64,000 nucleotides of DNA, from the NCBI GenBank assembly GCA_036936605.1, contig JAUPFV010000004.1:68286352-68350351 (forward strand). Reading direction: 5' to 3'. The DNA is from Limnanthes douglasii subsp. nivea (taxonomy: Eukaryota; Streptophyta; Magnoliopsida; Brassicales; Limnanthaceae). Of this stretch, positions 32,880 to 45,550 are shown in pieces (the first letter of the stretch is position 1; the number at the start of each line of letters is the position of its first letter). Both the position numbers and the translations under genes were made by a program. The notes under the pieces were generated by a model. It did no database searches. It was not told where the DNA came from and was given only the letters and a program-made list of their open reading frames with translations.

Positions 32880-34200
32880 TTTTGTAAAAATGGGTTGAAT
32901 TGGACGTTTCCAGTAAACTTATTCACAACTACTGGATTGGTTTTGGTGAAAATTATGGGTTATAGTTAGATATTGACATATGCTTCATTAAGGTCATAAT
33001 TACTCAGATTGTAAAAAGCTAAAGACTAATAAAGAAGATCATAATGGAAAAAACAATCAATCTCAACCTATTTTACTTGTCAAATCTATACAAACAAAAA
33101 ATTATATCCTAAAAGTGAAATCTATAATTATTAAGGAAATGGAACCAGTTAGGCACTCATAAAGCTATGAGGAAATTCTGTATAACAAAATATATGATAA
33201 TTACCAAAAGCAACTTATTGGATGGAAAAACTCAATAGTAGAAGAACAAGCATAAAAAAAACTTTAACCTATCAAAACATCATAGTCAAGGAAAAAACAT
33301 TACTAAGACATTCAATGGAAAAAATGAAGATGAAAAAGATAATTCAGAAATACGAGAATCTAAAATTATAGAAGCTCTTCATTATTTATTTTAAAACAAA
33401 TATATATTTACATCAGTAAGTAGATTTGAGAACTTGGATTTAGATACAAACTCACCTACCGAAAAGACTACAAGAATAATTTCTACATCTCATGTTCTTG
33501 ACAAGATATAAGATGACCAAGACTTCAAAAATGTATTAAACAATAAAATGAAGATACGAAGACGAAATTTTATTAACATTGAAAATTCTAAATAACAATT
33601 TATATCATCAATTGGAATCAACGAGATGTAGGAAATAAAGCTACAATTGCGAGGCTCGAGTCAATTAAAAGATGTGAATAGTAGACATTATGGCCTTTCA
33701 TGAGCCTATCATAACAGTTGAAAATTTACAAAATATTTCTAAAAAAACTAGGTTTTCATACTAGCATTGCAAACATCAGCAACAAAATGTAAAGCCTCTG
33801 GTCTGAGGAGTTTTATGTCGATATATTAGTTAATTGTGAGCAGTATTTACATCTTAATAAGGAAACTATATTATCAATTATTAATATAGATGGATTTTTA
33901 AAGTCTTGTTATGACTTTTACTAACAATGTTTCAAACAGGTAGCAATACCTGACGTTCTCCGAGTATGTAAAACTTTATATTTTGTCAAGAAATCAAAGT
34001 TCTTTAAAGTTGAAAGCTAGAAATCAAGGCATAACAAGTAAGACTGGATAATCTTCGTGGATATAGGTACCTAATAAGTAACAAGAAATTTCAAAGGAAG
34101 ATTAAAACTTTGATCTCGATAATGCAATCTCCAAACTCTTGAAATTACTTTATTTTCAATGGGGTCCGAGGAACTTGTGACAACCAAATTGCATTTTAGC
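32880..34200 (+). pseudogene. LINE relic B (ORF1 end and endonuclease)
   Basis: WIGFGENYG (about 32933) and LGHNYSDCKKLK-like residues (about 32990-33025) match the zinc-knuckle region of plant LINE ORF1. An acidic, lysine-rich tail follows. At about 33600-33860 the endonuclease begins: IYIINWNQRDVGNKATIARL, then ESIKRCE, LGFHTSIANISNKM and YVDILVNCEQYLH. These follow the plant L1 pattern of WNCRGAGNxAT, LxxLIxxxxP, NISNKIW and VxCEQYLH. RT and later domains are missing. It is heavily mutated. Confidence 0.6.
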
Positions 34201-34654
34201 TATAATTATTCTCTAATAGAAGCTTATGAACCTTGTAATGGCATTGCATCCACGACTATAAGGATTGGTATGGCCGCATGAATGGCTGCTCATATCAAGA
34301 AGTGAAATTCTAGTTCAAGACTACAATTTTCAACCAAATTGTGGGATGACATTTGCTACTATAGGCGTCATTGTCAACTCGTGTATCGTATCGTGTATCG
34401 ATTTTGGTTTTTTCTATATCATGTATCGTTGTATCGTATCGTATCGTATTGTAAGATACGATGAACTATTAAAAATATATAATATATAAAAACATAATAT
34501 AAAATAGTTCATAGTGCAATGTTATTAGATGATATTAGTCATATAACATATATTACTATGTTTTATATCGGTTAACTTAATCATCTAACCAAAAAATAAA
34601 CATTAAACATTAAAAATCATCAAAAGACATAAAAAATAATTCCCAAAATAAACA

Positions 34655-36850
34655 ATAATTATATTAGTCTTGATCTTCAAGATCGATGTCTTCATCATCG
34701 TCTTCATTTGATATATAACTTTATCTTCTAAATCTCCAACTTCTTCGCACTCTTCTTCATCTTCATCGATTAAATCCAACTAGTTTTATTTGTCATTTGT
34801 TTTAAATTGAAAACTCAAATCTCTTGGTCATAAAATATTTTAAAAAAAGTTTAGAATTTTAAATCACTTGCGGTTATAGACAAATTTATGAATTTGTTTA
34901 CCTCTTTCCTCGTTTGACTAGAACCTTCACCTTCACCATCATTCATTTGGACATCAAATTTTTGTTCATATTCATCCATGTAATATCTTCGGGGAGAGTT
35001 GGATCTTCAATCGCTGTAATCCATTCATCATCGGATTCTATATCGGACTAATATGATCATATGTTTCTCCTTTCTCTTGTCTCTTTTTTATCTTAATTTT
35101 ATATTATAATTGTATTTCACAAATACTAGTGAATTAAGCCTTTGTTGTTCCAATCGGTTTCTTTTTTTTAATGTACATGACCAAACGTACTTCAATTTCT
35201 TTCACATTCCGTGACACTACACGTGAGACTTAAAGTACGAATAGAAATTTTTTGAAGCTCTTTACATTCACCACATAACTTTTTCACCATAAAAATATTC
35301 AAAATATTTTATAAAAGTTATAAACAACTTTAAGTTTATAAAAATATCAAAATAGTAAAATTTATTTAAAATTGATCGGGTTGTTTCTTATCAGGAGTAA
35401 TCATCATCATCTTCATTCCAAACATCCCTTCTGAATCATGGAATTTTTCTAGTTGTTTATCAACTAAAATCCTTGTCTCTCGATCCGTAGACGTCTTCTC
35501 TATGGTAGTGAAAAGCCCTATTTTCACCTCGACACCGTAATCAAATTGGGAGCATAATAAAACCGAAAAAAGATTGTAACATTTTTTAAAAACATAAATA
35601 TAATATATTAATATGGAATGAAATATATTAAATGAGGTTTACCTAGAACTGAAATAATATGCGTCGGCATGAAAATGTCGATTAAGTTGTAAATTCCAGC
35701 GAATATCGATGATATTCCAAATATTTGAGTACCTTTTCTTCACAAACTTGTTTTTTCCAATTTTTTCTTTCACTCTTTCCATTGCCTTATAAATATATCC
35801 AATTACTGGTATAACATTTCCATAAAAAATTCTTAAAACTTTCATCAAAAGAAATGTACACTTCGAACAATATTGGATTGATTTCCAAAACATGTTATCA
35901 CCTAAAACAATTTTTTCGATCTCTATGCCATCCTTTTGTTTGCATAACTACTTCGAACGCACTCGTCAAAAGTAAACATAGCTCACATCCCGTTTTTTAG
36001 ACATTGTACACTTTTTAAAGTGATATAGGTTGTAGAAAATCTAGTAATGGTCGGTCTTACCAACTCTCAATTTTTCGTATACTTTAGCATCAAATTAAGA
36101 ATCCAAACATGGCGATAAATGTAAACCGTTAACATCATTGCTTTTGTAATTGTTGTTTTATGTACTTCTAAATCGCCAATATCTTGTAACATCAAATCAA
36201 TGCAATGTGTGGTGCATAGAGATAAAAAAAATTGGTCTTTTGTTCATCAATTTTGCACCGGCCAATACATAAGCCGAAGCGCTATCCGTCACAACTTGCA
36301 CAATGTTTTCAAACATTTTAAATAACTCATCTACATTTTTAGAAATAGAAGATGTATCAAGAGATTCTGAAAACACAGTTCTACTAAGACTATTCACTAA
36401 AACGTTAGTGCTAGATCTTTCATTTGTATTTCTCCATCCATCGTACATCAAGGTACAACATATTCTTTTCCATTCAACTCAATGTTTTTCTAAGGTTGTA
36501 TTAATATTTCCACAATCTTTCTTTAAGAAAGCCACCCTAGTTTCATGATATGAAGGAAGTTTAAACCTTGGTCAATAATTAGCTACGGAAGTCATCATCT
36601 TTTTGAATGAAGGACTTTTCACAATATTCAAAGCTCTTGCATGACCATAAAGAATCTACAAATATCTAAATATACTGGTTTTGGATCCTTCATCATTCCC
36701 GGCAAAGTTGATTGTTTCTTTCCTTTTGTTTTCCCTTTTATAAGAGGATCTATGGTTTCTTGAGTAACATTTTTATTTGTAGATAAAAAATCCAAAAAGT
36801 AAAAATAAAAAGTTGTTTTGATCAAGTAGGATATTCGATTTGTCAACTAG
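34655..36850 (-). pseudogene. hAT transposase with DUF659 and C-terminal dimerisation region
   Basis: From the N-terminal side: TLPGMMKDPKPVYLDICRFF (36700-36640), then shifted-frame remains of a SYHE-x-R segment. DUF659-type core: MMYDGWRNTNERSSTNVLVN (36451-36392), VQVVTDSASAYVLAGAKLM. A segment with ELVRPTITRFSTTYITL (about 36060) follows, then KIVLGDNMFWKSIQYC and MERVKEKIGKNKF. At 35893-35639 comes IWNIIDIRWNLQLNRHFHAD, then AYYF. At about 35240-35100 lies the dimerisation block CSVTECERN, then KKRNRLEQQRLNSL. An acidic tail ends near 34655 (EDDDEDIDLEDQD). Frameshifts between blocks and probable introns prevent a single frame. The N-terminal BED zinc finger was not seen. Confidence 0.8.
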
Positions 36851-37620
36851 GATATCCAATTTGTTGGGTAAAAAAAAAACAAATAACCTACATAAATATT
36901 GATATTTCATTTTATTTTATTTTGTCTCTCTCAAATTATTTAAATTTTATTTTATTTGCCATTCATCTAAAAAAGAATACATCAAGAACAAGAACACATT
37001 AAGAAGACTATTGTAGAATGTTGTGAAATATTGTAGTAATATTTGTAGAATTGTGTTTTGAGATATCTAGCAAAACTATTTTTGTTTCAGAGATGATTTG
37101 AGAGATGGATGAGACTTAGATTAGTTTGTAGCGAATTTGTAGATAAAAAAATCCAAAATAAATAAAAAGTTGTTTTTACCAGATAAGATATCAATTGGAT
37201 ATCTGATTTATCAAATAGGATATCCAATTTATCAAATAGAATATTCGATTTGCTCCGGAAAACCAAAAACAATAACCCATATTTATATATGAGTATTTAT
37301 TTTTATTTTTTCAATAACTCTCAAATTACTTACATTTTCTTTTATTCTGTCATTCATCTAGAAAAGATATCAAGAACACTAACACATCAAGATGACTATT
37401 TTCGAATGTTTTGAGATATTGTAGTAGTATTTATGTGTTGAGAGATTTATGAAAACGTTTTTTTAGAAATAAATAAGAATTAGATTAGGTTGTATATAGA
37501 AATCCTAAAAAAATTATTTTTACCAAATCGGATATTTTAAAGCCCTATAGATATATGTATTTTTATTTTATTTTTTAATTAACTTTTAAATTACCTCTTT
37601 TATCTCGAAAATATCTCGAA
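36778..37620. repeat. Tandem repeat of about 360 bases, 2.4 copies
   Basis: Units start at 36778, 37138 and 37491, each opening with TGTAGATAAAAAATCC-like sequence. They share GGATATCCAATTT and CATTCATCTA-AAAAG blocks. The third copy is cut at about 37620. It lies next to the N-terminal side of the hAT transposase and inside the presumed element. Confidence 0.75.
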
Positions 37621-39364
37621 AAAAATCGATTATGCTTCCAATTTTGTCAATTTAATTATTGTTTTATCTATTTAATATATTTATGTTCCCATTTTGTGTG
37701 TGTTAATTATATTAAACTATATTAAATTATTATTTTATCAATTTAATATATTATTATGTTTCTTTTTTTTTTGTTAATTACATTGAACTAATTAAAATAT
37801 TATAATCGTTCAAATATCTAATATTAAAAAGATATTAATATCCAAAGTATCTAACAATTTAAAAGATATATTTTAAATATCTAATAATAATATCCTTATT
37901 AGTATCAAGATTTAATCTATTAATATAAATATTCAATAAATTATTTAACTTATTATTTCTAAAATTAAAATATTGATTAAATATCTAATAAACTATTTAA
38001 AATATTTATATTTAAATAAATAAGAATATAAAGATTAGAAATATAATTTTTAAATATTCTAAACATACATTTTAAATATCTAATGTAGTTGAAAAATCTA
38101 ATAAACCATTTGTAATATACAATGGTTGAAAATATTTGAAAATTTGAACAAGTTTAAGAATATAGTTTTAAAATCTCATAAATTAATTATAATAAACTAT
38201 TTCTATATCTAGATAAAATACAAAAATTTCAAAAAATAATTTTAACAATTATATTTATGGTATAAATATTTTTAAATTATATATTTCGACCCATACAAAT
38301 TGATTTTTAATAAATAATTAAAAGTTTTAAGAGAAAATTATCGTGTGACGGGTTATACGGTGTGTGCAGTCACGGCGTGCGTCAATCAAGGTGTGTAGCC
38401 AAACACGACAAGAATTTATCACGACGTATGACTGTTAAATGAGACTAGATGAGACGTGTTGACATGGTAGACACTTTTAGTTTTGACAATAAAGTTTAAA
38501 TAGAATTAGAGATCTCCATTTTTATATCTTTTTTTAATTCTCAAAAACAAAATTATGGGAAGATAATACGATACGACTGGTTTTTATCGTACCAATAGTG
38601 TATATTTAAGTTGTTATCGATAAAAAACTCAGTTGGATTTTGAGTTTCGTCGGTTCGTTTATGTTGTGCACCGGTCGGCTCGTCCTTTTAGTTAGATTTG
38701 GTGGCATAGCTGTACTGTGTCCTGTAAGTGAGTCGTTGAACCATTTTTGTGTTTTTTATGTAAATCAGCCAAAAAAAATTCAATTTCAGAGATCATCCGA
38801 TACATAATTCCTACGATAAAAAAAATCTGATACGTATCGTTGGGTTTAGAAACCAATACCTATCACGATACAAACAATACATATGGCGATACTAACCACT
38901 ATGATTATAGGTGTTAAGTTTTATTATGTAGAAATGTACATCAACAAGTGACCTGAGGGCCGAATAGGATTGTACTTGGTGTTGTAGCTTGGTTCATTGC
39001 CAAAATGGTTCTTTTAGCCGATGTATTATCCCGTATATCGTATCCTTATCTCCCAACTTTTGGAAAGAAACTCTATTTTAATCAGATAACTATAAGCTCT
39101 TTTCTCGCTTCAGGAGACTCCATTGATGGAGCGAATAAACATTTAAAGGATTTGAAACGTGTTGTTAATTTTAATTAACTGGTGATGGTTTCGAGTCGTC
39201 TTCCATCTCATTTCTCCTATGAGGGTTCGTTGTTGATCTTGGTTATGTTTTGCAAATAGAGTTTTTTTTTCTTGCTGATGGAGGAACCATAAAAAACGAC
39301 CTCCCATGCCCGTCTCATATTAAAGTCACTTTTCAAAAGTGGTAGGCTTAAATCAGAACATTAC
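37621..39364. other. AT-rich, no gene; right end of the hAT relic
   Basis: Extremely AT-rich to about 38340, then a more mixed stretch with TATCG words to 38890 that fits the end of the hAT element. From 38900 to 39364 there are no supported frames. Confidence 0.35.
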
Positions 39365-39640
39365 TTACTCGACTATCACGTTTTCTTTCATTTAGTCCTT
39401 CGATTAAAAAAATCATCGATCAAGGTCCTTAAACTATTCAAAATTTATAAATTTAGTCTTCGTTTGTGATATTTTCTCTAATTCAGTAAGATGTTCTCAT
39501 ATTTAAAATACGAGTCTCACAAATAGTTCATTGATTTTTAATTCCATTTTTATCCTTTAAATTTAATTTTTTTTGTTTTTTTTTGTTTTTTTCTAAACAT
39601 TATATATTATATTTTATAAATATTTAAAATATTATATGAA
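39365..39640. repeat. Dispersed repeat, inverted copy at 50880-51145
   Basis: Shared blocks are CGACTATC-CGTTTT, TTCGATTAAAAA, CTATTCAAAATTTATAAATT and TTTTTAATT-CATTTTTA. They occur in the same order on the opposite strand at 51145-50880. The family is unknown; it has no coding content. Confidence 0.6.
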
Positions 39641-39734
39641 ATATTATTAAATTTATTTTAAAGATTGTATGATTTCAATTATTGTAAATAATATTTATTT
39701 GAGTAAGGATAGAAAAATTTATTATTTCAATCAT

Positions 39735-42290
39735 TATTAAGCATATAGTGATACTTTCGTGAGAGTGTCCAATGATCATAAAGAACTCTTCAATACTCAA
39801 TCCCTTCCTCCTCAACACTCTTCAAATCTTTTTCTTATTACTTGAGAGATCGAGGAATCTTGGTCCTGATGGTTTCAACTCGTATTTTTAAAAAACAAAA
39901 TTGGACCATTGTGGGTAACGATATATATAATGGTTTTCTCAACTTCTTAAACTCAAACTATATGGACCATTCTTAAAACTATAACTCCATACCCTTCATC
40001 TCGAAAACCAACTCTCCCTCATGCATCTTCGATTTTCGGCCCATTTTCCTATGCAATATTGTTTACAAAATCATTTCTAAGATTCTTAACAATAGAATCA
40101 AAGACTTTTTCCCATAACTGATCAAAAAATTCTAATCGACTTTCGTGACCGATAGAAACATCTTCAATAACATTCTCCTCTCCTAATAATTACTTAAGGG
40201 AACTATAATAATTCTAAAGGCAAATGGTTTGTTTAAAAATTGACCTTATGAAATCTTTTGACAATATTAGATGTCATCTCATCCTTGATATCATTATCTC
40301 AATGGATTTCCCTGAATAGATGATCACTTGGAGCATCTAATGCATTGACACTCCCTATTATAACATCTATGTCTACGATGACCCTTCCAATTTCTTTCTA
40401 GGGAGGAAAGAGCCTAGACAAAGAGACCCCCTCTCTCATATCCTTTTCGTTCTTGTCATGTTATATGACATCTTCAAAGAAAAATAAAGGATCATAATTA
40501 TAACTTCCATTACAAGTGTCATAAACTCAAGATTGTTAATCTTTTATTTACGTATGATTTGATAATCATCTGCCATGACGATGTCAACTCTCTCATTCTC
40601 ATCAAATAATGCCTTAACAATTTCTTTATGCTCTCGAGACTCCAAGTTAGTCCTGATAATAGTCATATTTTTCTATCCGGGATCAGCCCAACTCTCAAGA
40701 TTGATCATCAACCTCTTAGGCTTTAAGGTTTTCTTTGACCTATTCAAATATCTAGAAGTTTCTCTGCTCACTAGTCAACTATCACATACTGATTGTCGTT
40801 CTCTTAAGCTTATTAAGTATGTCCTTTTTGTTGGAAAAGCTTACTAGTCTTCCATTTTCATCCTCCTATCAGGAAATATCAAAGAACTCTCCGAAAATCT
40901 CTTTCGCTTCCTCTGGTCCGGCCATGAGATGGAAATCTCGATGGCTAAAATGGTTTGGTCCATTATTATTATCTTGTGCAAGTTGGAGGGTGGCCTTCTG
41001 ATTCTAGATCCACAAACTTGGAATCAGGAAGTCTTCCTTAAACATCTCTAGTATATTATTAATAATAATTCCAATTCTATCTGGTGTTCTTGGATTAAAA
41101 CTGAAAAAATTTAAGATAATGACTTCTGGGACATCAAGCATGGTTCCTCTCTCTTTTGGAAATAAAAGAAAATATTATCCTTAGGTTTCTAATTAGATAT
41201 CTTTTCAAGGTGTCGATTGCTAATGGTAAGAATACCTTCTTCTGGTTTGACCCTTGGTTACTTAATAATCTATTGCATCTCACTACAGGCAGAATATAAT
41301 CTACGACTCAGGTTTGGTACAAAAATGTAATATTTATGACTTTCTCTACGATGGGCATTGTATATAGCCTTTTCATAAGAGATCCGCAAGTGCTATAAAC
41401 ATAAACAATCTTCTGGAAATCCAAAACATTATTCTCTCTCTTCCTCATCCAAGTGTCATCCTAAAAATATCCATTACTGGATTGTTAAAGAATGATCCCT
41501 CAAGTTCACGATCAAAGACACATGTAACACCATCCAGACGTTCATCCTATGTGTCGGGTGGGCAGGGTTAATATGTCATAAGTTTACCATTCTTCGTCAT
41601 TATTTTATACTTTGGTTTTCCAATCATGGAAAGCTAACTACCCGCGTCAAAATTTTGAATTAAGGGATTAATACTTCCTTTTACTTGTGTTTTCTACAAT
41701 TTTGATGATGAAACTATTAATCACAATTTCTATAACTGTAATTTCTCTCTGAGCCTCTAGGATTTCACACATTCCAAGCTTGGCTTCTTGTTCTATCATA
41801 ACTCAAATTGGTTTAATTGGCTCCTTGAAACTTCCAATTGGGCCCGCTCCAGATTACCTCACATATGGTGGGATTTCTTTGGTACTTCTAATTTCCATAT
41901 TTTGGGTTAAATAAAAAACTTAATCGTTGGCTCCTATTTGATCATTTCATGTTCTCTACTATCTCGTATCGTATGTTAGTTGATCTTGATTTCAGATTTC
42001 TCAAAATAAATATTGAATGGTTTGTCCAACCCTCACATCACTAACTTAACTTTATTTCCAATTATTTTTCTTTACCCTTGTTGGTCTCTCCTTGGTTTAC
42101 TGCTTACCTTTATACTCATTTTAGATTTCGTTTTTTATATTTATGTTACCGCATGGCAGTTAACTTTTGGCATGTGTCAAATTTCTTACTTCTATCTTGT
42201 ATACTTTATGTTTTGAATGTTAACCCTTGGGGTATACCCTTGGTATTGGTACGAACATATTTTATTTATTTAATGTATTTTTTCAACAAT
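39735..42290 (+). pseudogene. LINE relic C (RT, zinc-binding RVT region, 3' end)
   Basis: Plus-strand RT: GPDGFNS (about 39860), FDFRPIFLCNIVYKIISKIL (40031-40090), GRKGLRQ-like and PLSHILF remains near 40400, then LLFTYDLIIICHDDVNSL (40541-40595). There the catalytic FADD has become YD. SRLQVSPDNSHIFLSGISPT continues the plant LINE pattern. The later zinc-binding domain shows DFWDIKH and SSGLTLGYL near 41130-41270 and VGWAGLICHKFTILRHYFIL near 41555-41620. The 3' part (42170-42270, with ACCCTTGGGGTATACCC) resembles a plant LINE 3' UTR. No ORF1 or endonuclease is recognisable. Stops are abundant. Confidence 0.65.
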
Positions 42291-42399
42291 TGTTTTTAAA
42301 CTATTTGTGAGATATTATTGAATTTATTTAAACATTTGTATTGTTTATAATAAATTTATAAATTATTCAAGCTTTGATAATTAATTTCGAAGGGTTATA

Positions 42400-44360
42400 A
42401 GATCTAGAAATAGTATATGAGTGAGTTTTTATGCGAGGAGGAAACTCAAAGGACTAAAAGTGTAATATATGACATATATGTCTTTATCTAGTAACGTAAT
42501 AGGGCTAAAACATCCTGTAAATGAAGCGTGTATCTATTATTTGGCACGCCTATAAATTAGTCATTCTAAGACTTATTTTACCTTATGTTCTCTCTCATCT
42601 AGATTTTGAATTAGTCATTCTAAGACTTATTTTAGACCGTATTTAACCTTTTCACTTCCAATTATTTTTCGAGTAATCACTGGATACCGTAGTGGGAGGT
42701 ATGTTTACTACTTAGATTTCAGATATAAAACCAAAAATTGTTAGAAATTTATACTTATATTATTGTGATCGACAGGTCCCGCGTGAGTAGATCATGCATT
42801 GTTCGTAGAAGGGGAGGTAGTAAAGGCTGTTCTGGAACAAATGGAAGCTTAGATTGATAAAAAATTGGAAGATCAACATAACCACTTAGCTTTAGAAAAA
42901 TGAAGGAACCAACTACTATAGCAAATAACTGAACTAAATGACCAGCTAGTCCGAAGTTCAAAGCATAAAATAGTAAAGAATTTTGATGGGTTATTCCGAC
43001 GAGACTCGAGAGGAGGATTTTAGAGGAAGGGGTTGTCATTAAGAAGTTCAATTTCAAAATAATTGCAGTTATCATTCTTCTACAAAGAAAAGAGAACATA
43101 AACATATGTATATGTTTTTGGAGTCTAGTGAATCCCCAATATTAGAGCCAGGCGGGAGGTCTCAAACACATGACTGAGGTAATGGTAATCGAATAAGGAA
43201 GTATTTGGATGAAAGACATTATTCAAAGAATCGAATCGTACGAATCAAGGACACTAAAGTGAGAAAAAGTATAAGAAATAAAATGAGTCTCAATGTGTAA
43301 TTGAAACTGAAATTTTGATTATAATCTTACAAATTAGTTTACGTACCCTTCAGATCAAGGGCTTTATGTAATTACTAATGCTGGTATATGGGATTATTTT
43401 CGAAAAGGAATAGATTAGATGATGTCTCCTTTATCAACATTAATCAGATCTATAACGCTTCTAAAGTGTTTTGATATTGTGAAAGTGGAAAAGTTCGATT
43501 GGAATAATCCCAAATAGCGGCTTCAGGTTATCATCAGAAAAAACCAACGTAAAATCAATGGGTTATACACGATTATTTTGCTGAATTGACCAAAAACATC
43601 GCAACTATCTTTGAAATGGTAAAGCATCATGTTCAATTTCAAAAACCACCACCAATAATAAAACCAAAAGAAGAAAGGAATATGAAATTTTTTAAGTATC
43701 ACGACAACGTTGGACATGACACCGCAAATTATAAGTGTTACAAAAATATATTCAAACGTTGATTGAAGATAGAAAGTTAACCACTTTTTTGAAGATGTAA
43801 GTTGGGTCACAACAAGGATCGAATGCAAATGAAACATAACATGCGGTAATCGAGTCTTTTAAACAAAAAAAATATGATTGTGATAACTGGTCATGAGGAT
43901 CAATTTGATGTAGCCACCAAGTACCTCACTCCTGATCCAGATTGAAGGGTTGCGTTAGTAGTAAATGAAGCTAAATCTAATAGTAAGGTCCAAAGCTTAT
44001 ATGTGTACTTTGAGTCTCTAGCAATTTTTGGAGGCGATACTATGGTTGGAAATATCAATAGCTCTCAAAAGAGGCACATCGTGAGTTTAACTACATAGAT
44101 GGTTTGTGAGATTTTGACTAATCTATATGAAAGAAATATGATTCCTTCTTTTTATTTTGGATGAAAATGATTAGACGGTGTTGCTGGACCCCATGAAAAT
44201 GAAGTTGTGGTCAGAGCTGAGATAACATGATGTAAAATTCAATGGATACTTATTGACACTAGCAGGTCTATTAATGTATTATTCTTATCAACGTATGAAA
44301 AAAATCAAGGACCCTCGAGTAATCCTTCTTTCATAAATGACTACAATTGGGTTCACAGGT
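42400..44360 (+). pseudogene. Ty3/gypsy gag-protease relic, plus strand
   Basis: Left part (42400-42760) looks like a decayed LTR/leader. It has a CCTATAAATTAG TATA-like box at about 42549 and a 26-base direct duplication (42555-42580, 42609-42634). Gag remains lie at 42820-43300. The post-nucleocapsid motif reads KFFKYHDNVGHDTANYKCYK at about 43690-43750, then RLIEDRKLTTFL. Protease follows at about 44250-44310: WILIDTSRSINVLFLSTYEK, with the usual DTGSS changed to DTSRS. No RT, RNase H or integrase. Its extent parallels the gypsy relic at 11-12.2 kb. Confidence 0.62.
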
Positions 44361-44752
44361 GTGAGGGCGAACGTGATCTAAAATTTTCGAAGAAGAAGTA
44401 ATATAAAAGTGTTATTCGTGGTAGTTGATAGTCCAACAATATACAATATACAACTTTGCGATACTCTATTTTTAATAAAAAAAACCGTTTTTTGAAGTTT
44501 GGATTTGATGAATAAAAGGCTAAGATTTACAAACATAAAATTTACAAATATAAAATGAGCCCGCTTTAATACCTTTATATCTCGTAACATTGTTTTTCTT
44601 TTTAATTTTTTTAATTTTTTTATTCTTTCAAAAACAGAGGAATCCAACTTAGGTTCTCTCTCGTCCAAACCCCTGTTTCCTGTAATTTCCCAGAAACACA
44701 CCCAAACACATTCTTTCTTTTCATCCCAAATAAAAGACTTTTAACTCTTTTG
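44361..44752. other. Possible upstream region of the quinone oxidoreductase pseudogene
   Basis: No coding assignment. A CT-rich stretch directly before 44753 could be a former 5' leader. Confidence 0.25.
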
Positions 44753-45010
44753 AAATCATGGGTTTACACTGAGTATGGAGGTGCAGAGATTCTGAAGTTC
44801 GAAAGCAAACTTTGGCTCTATAGCCGAATAAACGGCTGTTGAGGATAAATTGTTGGCTATAAAACCAAAGTTATCGATTTGGTTCAGGCTGCTGGTCTAC
44901 CTCTTGCTATAGAGACTGCTTATGAAGGTTTGGAGCTGGAAGGGTTTACTCGTGGTCAATCTCTTTTTATACGTAATGGTGGTGGTAGAGTTGGAGCTCT
45001 TGTTATTCAG
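44753..45010 (+). pseudogene. Quinone oxidoreductase-like pseudogene, first exons (partial)
   Basis: KSWVYTEYGGAEILKFESK (44753-44809) matches the start of the catalytic domain of plant NADPH:quinone/alkenal oxidoreductases of the ceQORH/AOR type. It jumps, with about 90 residues missing, to FGSIAE, a stop codon, then TAVEDKLLAIKPK. After a one-base loss comes DLVQAAGLPLAIETAYEGLE and then GFTRGQSLFIRNGGG. This last segment is the nucleotide-binding loop region, normally GGAGGVG; here the glycine motif is damaged. The exon ends VIQ at 45010, followed by a GTAAAT donor. The gene is disabled by deletion, stop and frameshift. Confidence 0.8.
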
Positions 45011-45075
45011 GTAAATACTTATACATTGTGTTACAGAAATTAGTTTACACAAGTCAATAGCTCATTATGTAATTT

Positions 45076-45523
45076 TGTGAAGAATAGTTTGAGCAATTAA
45101 TGGCTGCTGTGGTTTTGAGGTAAGAACTAGAGAGAAGGAGAAGGGAAGAGAAGAGAAGTAAAAAAGCGGCTAGGGTTTTCAGACAACAAACAAGTTGTCG
45201 ATTTGGTCTCAAGAGCTGCTGGTATTTGGGCCTTGGTTCGGGTCGGTTTGGTTGGCTCACACTAAGGCCCATGTCGAGTCCAGCACACTATGGACCTCAT
45301 CACACGTCCTAATGTTGTGTTGGACTAGACTTGTTTAATAAAATACAAATTGATTAAATGAAAGAGTGTAACAGATTGTAACAGAATGCCCATGATGGCA
45401 AAACAACCTAACAAATTAGATTCCCTCTACTACTATAAAGAGGGTCTACTGGTTACATTTTCCAAATAAGAAAAACAGTTACAAAATTTTCAGATCTTAT
45501 CTTTTTTTCTTCAATCTTCAACT
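45076..45523 (+). repeat. 5' LTR
   Basis: 448 bases. Related sequences form the inverted fold-back at 5865-6504, whose outer end shares the TTCAATCTTCAACT terminus and so supports this LTR boundary. Confidence 0.9.
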
Positions 45524-45536
45524 TGGTATCAGAGCC
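45524..45536 (+). other. copia primer-binding site
   Basis: TGGTATCAGAGCC directly after the 5' LTR. Confidence 0.92.
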
Positions 45537-45550
45537 TTCAAAGGCCTTCA

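Larger units (their letters stand above)
34380..38890 (-). mobile_element. hAT DNA transposon relic
   Basis: Coding relics of a hAT transposase lie on the minus strand (34655-36850). The probable ends are rich in TATCG. Left, GTATCGTGTATCGATTTTGG (34388-34407); right, in reverse complement, GTATCGTGATAGGTATTGG (38871-38853). The two align as an imperfect inverted pair. A GTATC pentanucleotide run occupies 34431-34449. Exact termini and an 8-base target duplication could not be fixed, so the limits are approximate. Confidence 0.55.

Noticed and set aside
42013..42299. Hydrophobic plus ORFs of 67-73 codons as membrane proteins
   Set aside because: They lie in the T-rich 3' end of LINE C, where Phe/Leu/Tyr-rich frames are expected.
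42755..43837. Minus ORFs of 104-116 codons as genes
   Set aside because: They are antisense to the plus-strand gypsy gag relic, whose motifs (YHDNVGHDT and DTSRSINVLF) are more specific.
44378..44701. Minus 107-codon ORF as a host gene
   Set aside because: Composition is that of AT-rich sequence with poly-Lys and poly-Leu runs; it overlaps the gypsy protease end and matches no family.
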